Part shown: piece after piece, positions 34,410-42,495 of the stretch | Layout: each line of letters opens with the position of its first letter | Numbering within the stretch: the first letter of the stretch is position 1 | NCBI RefSeq assembly: GCF_026410385.1 | Contig: NZ_JAPMLT010000001.1 | Span: 682,001-746,000, forward strand | Direction of reading: 5' to 3' | Length of the DNA stretch: 64,000 bases | DNA from: Tumebacillus lacus | GTDB taxonomy: Bacteria; Bacillota; Bacilli; Tumebacillales; Tumebacillaceae | Program-made: the position numbers and the translations under genes | Notes under the pieces: model-generated | What the model saw: the letters and a program-made list of their open reading frames with translations, nothing else | Told to the model about the DNA's origin: nothing | Databases searched by the model: none

Positions 34410-35991
34410 ATACCGCGTACTCGTCAGTGACCCGATCTCCGAACAGGGCCTCGGCGCTCTGCTCACCTCGCCTGATGTCGACGTCGACATCCAGACCGAC
34501 CTCGCTCCCGATGAACTCAAGGAAATCATTGGCGACTACGACGCCCTGCTCGTGCGCAGCCAGACCAAGGTGACCGCCGAGATCATCGCGGCGGGCAAAA
34601 ACCTTCGCGTCATCGGTCGCGCGGGCGTCGGTGTCGACAACATCGACACGGCGGCTGCCACCCGTTACGGCGTCGTCGTGATCAACGCCCCGGACGGCAA
34701 CACGATCTCCACCTGCGAGCACACCTTCGCGATGCTGATGGCGATGGCGCGCAAGATCCCGCAGGCGCACGGCAAGCTGAAAGCCGGCACCTGGGACCGC
34801 AAATCGTTCGTCGGCGTCGAGCTGAACGGCAAGACGCTCGGCATCCTCGGATTTGGCCGCATCGGCGCGGAAGTGGCCAAACGGGCGCTCGCGTTCAACA
34901 TGCGCGTGCTGGCGTTCGACCCGTTCCTGACTCGCGAGCGCGCCGAGGCGCTGGGCGTGAAGATGTCGACCGTCGATGAGATCGTCGAAAACGCCGACTT
35001 CATCACCGTCCACACTCCGCTGACCAAAGAGACCAAGCATCTGCTCTCCCGCGACCAGTTCGCCCGGATGAAAGACGGGGTCCGCCTGCTCAACTGCGCC
35101 CGTGGCGGCATCATCGACGAAAAAGCGCTGGCTGAAGCGTTGGAGAGCGGCAAAGTGGCGGCGGCCGCCCTCGACGTATTTGAAGAAGAACCTCCGCTCG
35201 GCAACCCGCTGCTCGACTACGACCAAGTCGTCACCACGCCGCATCTGGGCGCATCGACCGAAGAGGCGCAGATCAACGTCGCCATCGACGTCGCCGCCGA
35301 ACTGCTGAACATCCTGCAAGACAAACCGTTCAAAAACGCAGTCAACCTCCCGTCTCTCCCCGGCGACGTGCGGCAAGCGCTGGAGCCGTACCTGACGCTC
35401 GCCGAAAAGCTCGGCACGCTCGTCTCGTCGCTGACCGACGACTCGGTGCGTCGGATCGAAGTGACGTATGCGGGCAAGCTGGCCGACGGGCAGACGGAGC
35501 CGATGACTCGCTATCTGCTCAAAGGGCTGCTCTCCTACCACCAAGGCGAGACGGTCAACTACGTCAACGCGCCGTTCCTCGCCGAACAGCACCGCATCGC
35601 CGTCGAGGAGACCAAGACGACGCGCCACCACGTGTATAACAATTTGCTCCACGTTCGCCTCGTCACCGAAGGCGAAGCGGTCACCGTCGCCGGCACGTTT
35701 ATCGACGGCCTCGGCCCGCGCATCGTCCAGATCGGCGACTTCACCGTCGATCTCGCCCCGCAAGGCGTGCTACTGATGACCGAACACCGCGACAAACCGG
35801 GCATGATCGGCCAGGTCGGCACGATGCTCGGCATGGCCGAGATCAACATCGCCTCGATGCAAGTCGGCCGCCGTGAAGAGGGCGGGCGTGCCCTGATGGT
35901 GTTGCAGGTAGATAAGACACCGGAGGAAGAAACACTGCGCGCCATTGAAAAGATCGCCGATATCACGAAGTTCCGCGATGTCGTGCTCTAA
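34402..35991 (+). CDS. serA: D-3-phosphoglycerate dehydrogenase
   Basis: 529 residues, the long form. Substrate/NAD domains show RSQTKV, RAGVGVDNID, the Rossmann GFGRIG, and PHLGAST with the catalytic His. An allosteric substrate-binding domain and a C-terminal ACT domain (MTEHRDKPGMIGQVGTMLG) follow. It oxidises 3-phosphoglycerate, the first step of serine synthesis, usually inhibited by serine via the ACT domain. ATG 34402 behind AAGGAGG, overlapping the end of the aminotransferase gene; translation is coupled. Terminator follows. Confidence 0.97.
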   Translation: MPKYRVLVSDPISEQGLGALLTSPDVDVDIQTDLAPDELKEIIGDYDALLVRSQTKVTAEIIAAGKNLRVIGRAGVGVDNIDTAAATRYGVVVINAPDGNTISTCEHTFAMLMAMARKIPQAHGKLKAGTWDRKSFVGVELNGKTLGILGFGRIGAEVAKRALAFNMRVLAFDPFLTRERAEALGVKMSTVDEIVENADFITVHTPLTKETKHLLSRDQFARMKDGVRLLNCARGGIIDEKALAEALESGKVAAAALDVFEEEPPLGNPLLDYDQVVTTPHLGASTEEAQINVAIDVAAELLNILQDKPFKNAVNLPSLPGDVRQALEPYLTLAEKLGTLVSSLTDDSVRRIEVTYAGKLADGQTEPMTRYLLKGLLSYHQGETVNYVNAPFLAEQHRIAVEETKTTRHHVYNNLLHVRLVTEGEAVTVAGTFIDGLGPRIVQIGDFTVDLAPQGVLLMTEHRDKPGMIGQVGTMLGMAEINIASMQVGRREEGGRALMVLQVDKTPEEETLRAIEKIADITKFRDVVL

Positions 35992-35999
35992 AAGATGAC

Positions 36000-36044
36000 A
36001 ACGACCTGAGTCCGGCAAAAGTGCCTAGCTCAGGTCGTTTTTTT
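36000..36044 (+). terminator. Terminator of the serine operon
   Basis: ACGACCTGAG / CTCAGGTCGT arms, 18-base loop, T7 run. Confidence 0.9.
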
Positions 36045-36225
36045 ATAGCTACATCTGTCTCGCCGCTTCCGACCCGAGCCGTCAACGCGGCCAGCCGGAA
36101 GGACGCCGACTGGAACGACGCCAACGGCTCAGCGTGCCTTCGATCCCTTCCATCTTCGTTCGTCCTGTTGTGGGAGACGGAGGCTCACATCCGTTCGGTG
36201 CAGCTATTTACTCCGAATCGTGCGG

Positions 36226-36273
36226 GAAAATAAACAAGAGCGTTGTGCATCGTCTGCACACCGCTCTTGTTTA
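36226..36273. terminator. Bidirectional terminator after MBL-fold gene
   Basis: AAACAAGAGCG / CGCTCTTGTTT outer stem with inner TGTGCA / TGCACA. The ~180 bases between this and the serine terminator hold no gene I can support. Confidence 0.85.
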
Positions 36274-36279
36274 CTATCC

Positions 36280-36948
36280 CTATGTCCATCTCACGTTCGG
36301 ACCGTCCGACAAGATGTCGCTCTTGTCGTTGACCGCCCAGTTGTTCTGCCGCTCATAGCCGACCGTCGTCTCCGGCCCGTGGCCCGGGTAGACGACCGTG
36401 TCGACCGGCAGCGTGTACAGTTGCTCGCGAATGCTCTTGATCAGAGTCGGACCGTCGCCACCGTACAGGTCGGTGCGGCCGATACCGTTTTGGAACAGCG
36501 TGTCCCCGGCGAAGACCATGCCGTCCGTCACAAACACCACATGACCTGGCGTGTGTCCCGGCGTGAAGCGCACTTCAAATGTGTACGAGCCTACCGTGAG
36601 GGTGTCCCCGTGCGCGAAATGCCCGTCCGCAGCGGGACCGGTGATCGGCTCCATATACTCCGCATACCGACCGGAGCCGTTGAGATCCGGTTCGGTCAGC
36701 CAGTCCTTTTCGATCTCGTGGATCAAGACCTTCGCCCCGGTCGCTTCCTTGATCTGTTTCAGCCCGGCGATGTGATCGAGATGGGCGTGGGTCAGCCAGA
36801 TCTCCTTGACGTTCAGGCCCTTCGCCGCCTCCAGCAGTTCGTCCGGGTCTTGGCCCGCATCGACGATCACCGCGTCTTTGCTGGCCGGGTCGACGATCAG
36901 ATAGCAGTTGGTCTGAAACAAACCGAGCGAAAAAATATGTACGTCCAT
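36280..36948 (-). CDS. MBL-fold metallohydrolase (glyoxalase II-like)
   Basis: 222 residues of the small glyoxalase II-like group (as Bacillus YqgX). Metal ligands: THAHLDH (HxHxDH), the later GHTPGH and FAGDTLF, and final His in YPGHG. Thioester hydrolysis, such as S-lactoyl-bacillithiol, is a common role (inference). Start ATG 36948, 6 bases after GGAGG; ATG 36954 touches it. Confidence 0.9.
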   Translation of the reverse strand: MDVHIFSLGLFQTNCYLIVDPASKDAVIVDAGQDPDELLEAAKGLNVKEIWLTHAHLDHIAGLKQIKEATGAKVLIHEIEKDWLTEPDLNGSGRYAEYMEPITGPAADGHFAHGDTLTVGSYTFEVRFTPGHTPGHVVFVTDGMVFAGDTLFQNGIGRTDLYGGDGPTLIKSIREQLYTLPVDTVVYPGHGPETTVGYERQNNWAVNDKSDILSDGPNVRWT

Positions 36949-36993
36949 ATCCATCCTCCTTTTCCTCTACTATACACGACTTGGCTCCACAAG

Positions 36994-37025
36994 AAAAAGG
37001 CACCGCGAGCAAGCGGTGCCTTTTT
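36994..37025. terminator. Bidirectional terminator between MBL gene and Xre gene
   Basis: AAAAAGGCACCGC / GCGGTGCCTTTTT stem with a 6-base loop. Confidence 0.88.
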
Positions 37026-37061
37026 CATTCATGCATTGAATCTCTCTAATTAAAGTAAAGA

Positions 37062-37274
37062 TCAGTACGCGTAGACGTCGTAAAGATCGGCCACCGGCAC
37101 CCCCAGTGCCTGGGCGATCGTGGACAGCTTGGTCGCATTGGCGCCGCGCGTCCCCGACTCGATCGCGTAGATGTACGATTGTGAAACCCCAGCACGGTCA
37201 GCTAGTTCTTTCACGCTCAGACCTGTTTCTTTGCGCAGTTTTTTCAACTGCATCCCAATCGTCAAATCACTCAT
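37062..37274 (-). CDS. Small XRE-family transcription regulator
   Basis: 70 residues, a single XRE helix-turn-helix: LKKLRKETGLSVKELADRAG, recognition helix SQSYIYAIE, then SGTRGANATKLSTIAQALGV. ATG 37274, 7 bases after GGGAGG. It lies divergently from the HTH-TPR regulator 37521-38840, with an AT-rich 245-base region between them that contains a 12-base palindrome, so the two may share regulation. Confidence 0.88.
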   Translation of the reverse strand: MSDLTIGMQLKKLRKETGLSVKELADRAGVSQSYIYAIESGTRGANATKLSTIAQALGVPVADLYDVYAY

Positions 37275-37393
37275 TTTGCATCCTCCCCAGATTCCCCATT
37301 ACCCAGATTGCAAGACATTCCCCAATGCTTTACAATCAAGATTTTCATTACACTTATTTTATAACACAATCTGCTGTTTTTTGGTTCAGCGAG

Positions 37394-37405
37394 CTTTAAT
37401 TAAAG
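37394..37405. repeat. Palindrome CTTTAATTAAAG in divergent regulatory region
   Basis: Perfect 12-base palindrome between the Xre gene and the HTH-TPR gene. A related AATTAAAGTAAAG occurs near 37050. Possible operator of the Xre protein. Confidence 0.5.
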
Positions 37406-37459
37406 TTCGATCAGCAGTTTTCGACAAAATTCTACTTTAAAACTGACGTCCCCGTACAA

Positions 37460-37488
37460 TTGACGAAATAATTCTGGTAGAATACTAT
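37460..37488 (+). promoter_or_regulatory. Promoter of HTH-TPR regulator/peptide operon
   Basis: TTGACG, 17-base spacer, TACTAT, 33 bases before the TTG start codon. Confidence 0.65.
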
Positions 37489-37520
37489 CAAATAGCCACG
37501 TCTTTTTGGAGGTTTTCACG

Positions 37521-38840
37521 TTGCGAGTATGGAACCAACCTCGAGCTGTGCAGATCGGCCAAAACATCCGCGAAAAACGCAAATCCCTCGGTCTTTCCCA
37601 GTCTGTGCTGGCAAAAGGACTGTTTTCGGTCCAGACGATGAGCCTGATCGAACGGGGCAAACTGGGCGCGAACGAGAGCACGCTGGAAGTGCTCGCCGAA
37701 CGTCTGAACTGCTCGGTCGACGACCTGTTGGTCATGAAGCATGACCTGCAGGAAGACTGGCTCCGCGACCTGCTGGAGACCGCACGGCGCTTTCAGACGG
37801 TCGGGCGGCGGGAAAAGGCCATCGAGGTGTTGCACACGCTCTACACCGAGTCATTCGCCAAAAACAGCACGCTCTATCTGCTGGAGAGCTCCTACGGCCT
37901 GTGCCTGCTCTACCATGAAACGGGCCGTCATCGAGCGTCGACCGACTGGGGGCTGGAGGCGTTGCGCTTGCTGCAGCCGGATGAAGATCTGGAACGTGCA
38001 CTCACCCTCTATTCCACCATCGGTCACAACAGCTACATCCTGGGCGAGATCTGGGACGCTTACGAACGGCTGCGCGAGGCGGAGGCGCTCGTCGACCAGC
38101 ACGGTCACATCTCGGAGCAGACCGGCCGCCTCTATTACACGATGGCGATCTTAAAGCAGGTCCTGCGCAACTGGGAAGGCTGCGTCTGGTATTCGACGCG
38201 CGCCTTGCAGATCTTTGAGCAGTGTGACATGGTCGTCTTTATCGGCCGCACGCTGATGATGCTCGGCACCGCCCACAAAAACCTCGGTCGCACCGCCAAG
38301 GCATCGCAGCACATCGAACGCTCGATTCGCATCTTGAGTCAAACATCCGACCTGTCCTCACTCGCCCGTTCCTACCATTCCCTCGCCGAGCTCGAAGTCA
38401 CGCTCGGTCACCTTGACAAAGCCCGCAAAAATTTCCTTCGCTCCCTTACCTACAAACGCCAGTCCCATGACACTGACGGTGCTCTGTACACGTTGCGCTC
38501 CCTCGCTCAACTGGCCCAACAGACCGGCCAGATGGAAGAGGCGCGCCACTACCTGCAGGATGCGCTCGACCGTACCGAAAAGCACAGCCTCGACCTGCAG
38601 CGGGCGGTCACCCTGCGCTGTCTGGGCGATCTGGCACTGCAAGAAGGACTTCTTGACGATTATACACAGTTATATAAACAGGCGATTGAGATTTTCGAGC
38701 GGTTCAGCTACTCCACCGAACTGGCCGAGTCTGCAGAACGCTTGGGCAATTACTACCTAGAGATCGGGCGTGAACGGTTGGCCGTGCCGTACTTGCGACT
38801 GGCAAACCTGCACTACCGCAAGCTTTTACAAAAATCATAA
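37521..38840 (+). CDS. HTH-TPR regulator, candidate RRNPP quorum-sensing receptor
   Basis: 439 residues. An XRE helix-turn-helix occupies residues ~11-68 (IGQNIREKRKSLGLSQSVLA, then TMSLIERGKLG), followed by an all-helical TPR array to the end (for example LDKARKNFLRSLTYKR and MEEARHYLQDALDRT). This is the architecture of NprR/PlcR/AimR-type receptors that bind imported peptides. Start TTG 37521 is 8 bases after GGAGG. A 35-codon secreted-peptide gene starts 20 bases after the stop with its own ribosome binding site, and one terminator follows both. The target genes and even the sign of regulation are unknown. Confidence 0.85.
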   Translation: MRVWNQPRAVQIGQNIREKRKSLGLSQSVLAKGLFSVQTMSLIERGKLGANESTLEVLAERLNCSVDDLLVMKHDLQEDWLRDLLETARRFQTVGRREKAIEVLHTLYTESFAKNSTLYLLESSYGLCLLYHETGRHRASTDWGLEALRLLQPDEDLERALTLYSTIGHNSYILGEIWDAYERLREAEALVDQHGHISEQTGRLYYTMAILKQVLRNWEGCVWYSTRALQIFEQCDMVVFIGRTLMMLGTAHKNLGRTAKASQHIERSIRILSQTSDLSSLARSYHSLAELEVTLGHLDKARKNFLRSLTYKRQSHDTDGALYTLRSLAQLAQQTGQMEEARHYLQDALDRTEKHSLDLQRAVTLRCLGDLALQEGLLDDYTQLYKQAIEIFERFSYSTELAESAERLGNYYLEIGRERLAVPYLRLANLHYRKLLQKS

Positions 38841-38860
38841 GCATTTGGAGGAACGTCCAC

Positions 38861-38968
38861 ATGAAAAAAGCACTCGCATCGCTCGCCATTCTGGCCTTCC
38901 TGTTTGCGATCTCCGCTCCGGCAACGGCCGTCGTCGCCGACCAACCGCCGATCTGGGGCAAACACTAG
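38861..38968 (+). CDS. Candidate secreted signalling pro-peptide (35 residues)
   Basis: 35 residues, ATG 38861 behind TTGGAGGAA. The N-terminus has two Lys and a hydrophobic core, then an APATA signal-peptidase site; predicted remnant after cleavage is VVADQPPIWGKH. Size, export signal and position right behind an HTH-TPR receptor match Phr/NprX/PapR-type precursors, whose C-terminal 5-10 residues become the signal after further cutting and re-import by an oligopeptide permease. The tail, with Pro-Pro and Trp, matches no known signal I recall. Too short for most gene callers. Confidence 0.75.
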   Translation: MKKALASLAILAFLFAISAPATAVVADQPPIWGKH

Positions 38969-38975
38969 GACATAC

Positions 38976-39007
38976 AAAAAAGAGACTCTCTCGAGAGTCT
39001 CTTTTTT
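38976..39007. terminator. Bidirectional terminator after pro-peptide gene
   Basis: GAGACTCTC / GAGAGTCTC stem flanked by A6 and T6; shared with the convergent PHP gene. Confidence 0.9.
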
Positions 39008-39013
39008 CTGTCA

Positions 39014-39826
39014 TCAGGTCAGCGTCACCATCGACCGCTCGCGTCCCGTAAAGGTCACGATCTCCCGGTAGCCCGCATCGCGGATGTACGCCACCGCCGT
39101 GTCGTAGTCCGCTCCGACGTCCTCCGGTCGATGCGCGTCCGAGGACAGCGAGATCGGCACCCCCTGTGCGCGAAACGCCCGCAGGAAATCGGGAGCCGGA
39201 TAGAGCTTTTGCACCGGTTTGCGCAGCCCTGCGGTCGACACCTCGGCGGCGAGACCGTTGCGGGCAAACGCCGCAGCGATCCGCTCGTACCAGCCTTGGA
39301 AAAAGGCGGCGTCTTCCGGCTCATAGCCCATCACCTTGATCACGTCCGGGTGACCGGAGATGTCAAACAGGCGGCTCTCCGCCAGTTGGAGCAGGATCTC
39401 AAAATACTCCTCGTACGTCCGCACCACATCGCGGCGCTCCCACTCCGGCAAAAATTGCGGCAGATCAAAGCCGAAATCACCGATCCAATGAACCGAACCG
39501 ATCACATAGTCGAACGGATAGCTTTTCAAAAATTCGCGCATGTCCGCATCGCGCCCTGGCACATAATCCATCTCAATGCCAAACTTGACGCGGTGACCGG
39601 CTTTGCGGGCGTCGAGGATCATCGCCATGTACTCGTCGAGATCCTGCTGCCGCCGCTCCGCCGTCCATTCGTTGTCGAACAGCTCCCGCGTCTGTTTGAA
39701 ACGGTAGCCGTGCTCCGACACCCCGTATTCAGCGATGCCCTCCGCTGCCGCTTTTCGCAAAAAGTGTTCCAGCCACTCGACCGTGTACGGTCCGCGTTCC
39801 GTATGCGTGTGATAGTCTGTTCTCAT
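39014..39826 (-). CDS. PHP-domain histidinol-phosphatase (HisJ-like)
   Basis: 270 residues. The metal-binding PHP motifs are visible: DYHTHTE at the start, SEHGYRF, GIEMDYVPG, GSVHWIGDFGFD, SGHPDVIK and the final SSDAHRPEDVG. This best fits HisJ/HisK-type histidinol phosphatases, which make L-histidinol in histidine synthesis. No other his gene is near, so another phosphoesterase role is possible. ATG 39826, 9 bases after GAGGAGAG. Confidence 0.82.
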   Translation of the reverse strand: MRTDYHTHTERGPYTVEWLEHFLRKAAAEGIAEYGVSEHGYRFKQTRELFDNEWTAERRQQDLDEYMAMILDARKAGHRVKFGIEMDYVPGRDADMREFLKSYPFDYVIGSVHWIGDFGFDLPQFLPEWERRDVVRTYEEYFEILLQLAESRLFDISGHPDVIKVMGYEPEDAAFFQGWYERIAAAFARNGLAAEVSTAGLRKPVQKLYPAPDFLRAFRAQGVPISLSSDAHRPEDVGADYDTAVAYIRDAGYREIVTFTGRERSMVTLT

Positions 39827-39861
39827 CCCGGCTTCTCTCCTCTTTTTGTACAAGAATACCG

Positions 39862-40641
39862 CTATTCGATCATTAGATCCAGAGGGGAAGACGCATTTGC
39901 GTAACGTTTTTTCTGAATGCGGCCGGCAAGGTACCCTTTGCGGCCCGCTTCAATCGCCAATTTCATCGCTTCTGCCATCAGCACCGGATCTTTCGCGCCG
40001 GCGACGGCCGTGTTGAGCAACACCGCATCCGCGCCGAGTTCCATCGCCTGCGCCACGTCAGCCGCCGAGCCGACGCCCGCGTCGATGATCACCGGCACTT
40101 TGCCCGCGCACTCTTCGATGATGAACGACAGGTAGTGCGGGTTGAGCAGACCGAGACCCGAGCCGATCGGAGACGCGCCCGGCATCACCGCATGCGCGCC
40201 CGCTTCGACCAGATGACGGGCGAGGATCGGGTCATCGTTGGTGTAGGTCAGCACGGTAAATCCTTCTTTGACCAGCATTTCCGTCGCTTTGAGCGTCCCG
40301 ATCGGATCGGGCAGCAACGTCCGCATATCGCCGATCACTTCGACCTTGATCATGTCGCACAGGCCGGACGCTTTGGCGAGACGGGCGATGCGCACCGCTT
40401 CTTCCGCCGTCTGTGCACCTGCCGTGTTCGGGAGCAGGGTGTATTTTTTCAGATCGAGCCGTTCGAGGAAATTCGGGTTGTCCGGGTTGTCAATATTCAG
40501 ACGGCGAATCGCAAAGGTGAGCACTTCCGCCTCCGATGCGTCGACCGCTTGTTGTTGCACGTCGAGGTCGGAAAATTTGCCGGTGCCCAGCAGCAGGCGC
40601 GACGTAAACTCATACGTTCCGATTTTCAAAGTATCTGCCAT
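39862..40641 (-). CDS. thiG: Thiazole synthase
   Basis: 259 residues, full length. ThiG builds the thiazole phosphate of thiamine from deoxyxylulose 5-phosphate, dehydroglycine and ThiS thiocarboxylate. Family features: RLLLGTGKF, the Schiff-base Lys in [19 protein letters not shown], the [11 protein letters not shown] phosphate loop and [19 protein letters not shown] (seen as contiguous family blocks). Third gene of the TPP-controlled operon, 30 bases after thiS. Confidence 0.97.
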   Translation of the reverse strand: MADTLKIGTYEFTSRLLLGTGKFSDLDVQQQAVDASEAEVLTFAIRRLNIDNPDNPNFLERLDLKKYTLLPNTAGAQTAEEAVRIARLAKASGLCDMIKVEVIGDMRTLLPDPIGTLKATEMLVKEGFTVLTYTNDDPILARHLVEAGAHAVMPGASPIGSGLGLLNPHYLSFIIEECAGKVPVIIDAGVGSAADVAQAMELGADAVLLNTAVAGAKDPVLMAEAMKLAIEAGRKGYLAGRIQKKRYANASSPLDLMIE

Positions 40642-40671
40642 TGTTTGTGATCCCCTCTCACTCTATCGTTC

Positions 40672-40872
40672 TTATCTGCCGCCGCCCACAAAGTGGACGA
40701 TCTCGATCTTGTCGCCTTCCGTCACATCGGTCGTCGCATACAGATCGCGGGGCACGATGTTCAAGTTGTGCTCGATGACGATGATCCGCTCGTTCAAGCC
40801 AAAGCTCTGCACCACATCGGCGAGCGTTTTCGCCGCCACGTCGCGCTCTTGACCGTTGATGATCAGTTTCAT
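40672..40872 (-). CDS. thiS: Sulfur carrier protein ThiS
   Basis: 66 residues, ubiquitin-like fold. Carries sulfur as a C-terminal thiocarboxylate for thiazole synthesis. The end reads HFVGGGR: the normal carboxy-terminal Gly-Gly is followed by one extra Arg before the TAA, so it could not be adenylylated by ThiF unless trimmed. ATG 40872 overlaps the TGA of thiE by 4 bases. Confidence 0.93.
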   Translation of the reverse strand: MKLIINGQERDVAAKTLADVVQSFGLNERIIVIEHNLNIVPRDLYATTDVTEGDKIEIVHFVGGGR

Positions 40873-41504
40873 GCTCGGTCCCCCCTCTCGCGGTCGACGA
40901 TCGCACGCAGGGCACGGGCCGCTCCCGTCACATCGTCGGCACCGATCACCGCCGAGACGACCGCCACGGAGTTCGCGCCGTTTCGAATGATCTCTGCCAC
41001 ATCGTCCGGCCCGATGCCGCCGATGGCGACGATGGGCAAGCGCACAGCATCGCGCACCGCTTTCACGCCGGCCGGGCCGACGACCGGCTCTGTGTCGAGC
41101 TTGGTCTGCGTCGGGCGCATCGGACCGAGCCCGATGTAGTCCGCTCCGGCCTGCTCTGCCGCCACCGCCTCGGCGACGTTGTGCGTGGAGATGCCGACAA
41201 ATTTGCCCGGTCCGAGGATGTCGCGCGCGATTTCAATCGGCAGGTCGCCCTGTCCGAGGTGCACGCCGTCCGCGTCGACCGCCCGGGCGACATCGATGCG
41301 GTCGTTGACGATCAGACGCGCCCCCAACTCGCGGGTCAGGCGGCGCAGCAGGTGCCCCGCCGCCAGCAGGTCGCGGCCGGTGTAGTCTTTCTCGCGCAGT
41401 TGGATCGTGTCGGCCCCGCCTTGGATGGCGGCACGGATCACGTCTTCCAACTGCCTTCCTTTCAGAAACGCGTGACCGGTGATCACATAAAGTCTCGAAT
41501 CCAT
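40869..41504 (-). CDS. thiE: Thiamine-phosphate synthase
   Basis: 211 residues. Joins the pyrimidine and thiazole moieties to make thiamine phosphate. TIM-barrel family motifs: QLREKDYTGRDLL, RLIVNDRIDVA, GVHLGQGDLP, GLGPMRPTQTK and AIGGIGPDDV. ATG 41504 behind AGGAGG. First gene of thiE-thiS-thiG, directly after the TPP riboswitch terminator. Confidence 0.97.
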   Translation of the reverse strand: MDSRLYVITGHAFLKGRQLEDVIRAAIQGGADTIQLREKDYTGRDLLAAGHLLRRLTRELGARLIVNDRIDVARAVDADGVHLGQGDLPIEIARDILGPGKFVGISTHNVAEAVAAEQAGADYIGLGPMRPTQTKLDTEPVVGPAGVKAVRDAVRLPIVAIGGIGPDDVAEIIRNGANSVAVVSAVIGADDVTGAARALRAIVDRERGDRA

Positions 41505-41523
41505 CGTTCCAGCCTCCTAAAAA

Positions 41524-41560
41524 ACAAAAAGCCGCCTCTGACTATTCCTCAGAGACGGCA
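41524..41560 (-). terminator. Riboswitch expression-platform terminator
   Basis: GCCGCCTCTGA / TCAGAGACGGC stem with 7-base loop and T5 run on the minus strand, lying between the TPP aptamer and thiE. Confidence 0.88.
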
Positions 41561-41600
41561 GTGCGTGTCAACGTCATATGAACGCGTAGATGCCATCCCG

Positions 41601-41697
41601 CTTCCCTACGCTGGTATTATCCAGAGTACAGGTTCCAAGGGTTGAAAGCACAGTCAGCTGCCTTCTCTCAGCCTCCGCAGTCGGAAGCACCCCTAGG
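41601..41697 (-). promoter_or_regulatory. TPP riboswitch (THI element) of the thi operon
   Basis: On the minus strand GGGGTGCTTCCG starts the P1 region, then GGCTGAGAGAAGG (the CTGAGA pyrimidine-sensing loop), ACCCTTGGAACCTG and GGATAATACCAGCGTAGGGAAG (the pyrophosphate-sensing arm). All core TPP aptamer motifs are present. A terminator follows, so TPP should switch thiESG off. Confidence 0.96.
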
Positions 41698-41714
41698 GGA
41701 TTGATACGCTTTTT

Positions 41715-41743
41715 ATGATACCATTGGTTGTTCTGCCTGACAA
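41715..41743 (-). promoter_or_regulatory. Promoter of thi operon
   Basis: Minus-strand TTGTCA (41743-41738), 17-base spacer, TATCAT (41720-41715), directly before the TPP aptamer. Confidence 0.7.
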
Positions 41744-41746
41744 TGG

Positions 41747-42226
41747 TTAATGCACCTGCGGCACAGAGACCAGCGAGAAGCCGATCACCTGATCGGCAAA
41801 CACGGTCAACTGCGGCAGTTGCACCTGCTCCGTCCCTTGTCCGAGCGTCACGTCGGTCAGCGAGAGGATCGGGGCCGCATCGATCAGTTCGAGTTTTTGC
41901 TCCTCTTTTTCATAGAGGGCCAGCAATTCGGTGCGCATGTGAGTGACCATCGAGGCGACGTCCGGAGTGAGCGTCTCACCTTGTTTGGTGAACGACTCGG
42001 CGTAGGAGGGCTTGATCTCCTCCAGACGGCCTTCAATCTTGCCCCATGCGGTCAGCAGCACGACGCGGGCGGGTTGTGATCCGCTGCCGTAGCGCATCGC
42101 CACTTTCGAGAGCGCCTCCATCGTCAGCCATTTCAGCGACACGCGCTTCTCCAGCGCTTTTGGGAGGGCCGGCATCGAGGAGTGGGCCGCTTTGTCTTTG
42201 GTTTGCTCTGCTTCTTGTTTGGGCAT
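41747..42226 (-). CDS. Conserved-looking hypothetical protein
   Basis: 159 residues, not recognised. Basic, charged N-terminus (~30 residues), then ARVVLLTAWGKIEGRLEEIKP and near the end SLTDVTLGQG ... QLTVFADQVIGFSLV, a pattern that loosely recalls split Sm-like beta strands with a helical insert. No signal peptide. ATG 42226 behind GGAGCGG. The thi promoter begins right after its stop; a 38-residue peptide gene lies 48 bases upstream. Confidence 0.6.
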   Translation of the reverse strand: MPKQEAEQTKDKAAHSSMPALPKALEKRVSLKWLTMEALSKVAMRYGSGSQPARVVLLTAWGKIEGRLEEIKPSYAESFTKQGETLTPDVASMVTHMRTELLALYEKEEQKLELIDAAPILSLTDVTLGQGTEQVQLPQLTVFADQVIGFSLVSVPQVH

Positions 42227-42274
42227 GATGTCTCCGCTCCTTTTATCGGGTAGTATGCCCGATGACGCGGAAAC

Positions 42275-42391
42275 TTAGTGAGCGATGACGGCAACGGTGT
42301 TCAGATCGAGCCGTTCCGGCTTTTCCAGCGCGCCGAGGAACAGCAGGCCCATCACGCCGACAAAGCAAAAGAGTAGTGCTGTGCGTTTCAA
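42275..42391 (-). CDS. Small exported or membrane peptide (38 residues)
   Basis: 38 residues with a TTG start at 42391, 11 bases after GGTGGAGG. The N-terminus is MKRTALLF followed by a hydrophobic stretch, then a polar tail ERLDLNTVAVIAH. It could be a pro-peptide signal, a membrane peptide, or a chance frame. No receptor gene is adjacent. Same general layout as the pro-peptide at 38861. Confidence 0.45.
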   Translation of the reverse strand: MKRTALLFCFVGVMGLLFLGALEKPERLDLNTVAVIAH

Positions 42392-42495
42392 AAGTAAAAA
42401 CACCTCCACCCTCATTCTGTCAGAAGTGAAGGCAGATTGTCCAGCACCTGTTTTTCCACTGAAAAGACGCTCTGATCAGGCCTATCTTTGCTGAC

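Noticed and set aside
36021-36233. 70-codon plus frame after serA
   Set aside because: Starts inside the serine operon terminator, no ribosome binding site and ends in the next terminator.
37508-38968. Rap-phosphatase identity for the TPR regulator
   Set aside because: An N-terminal DNA-binding XRE domain is present, so it is a transcription regulator of the NprR/PlcR kind rather than a Rap protein.
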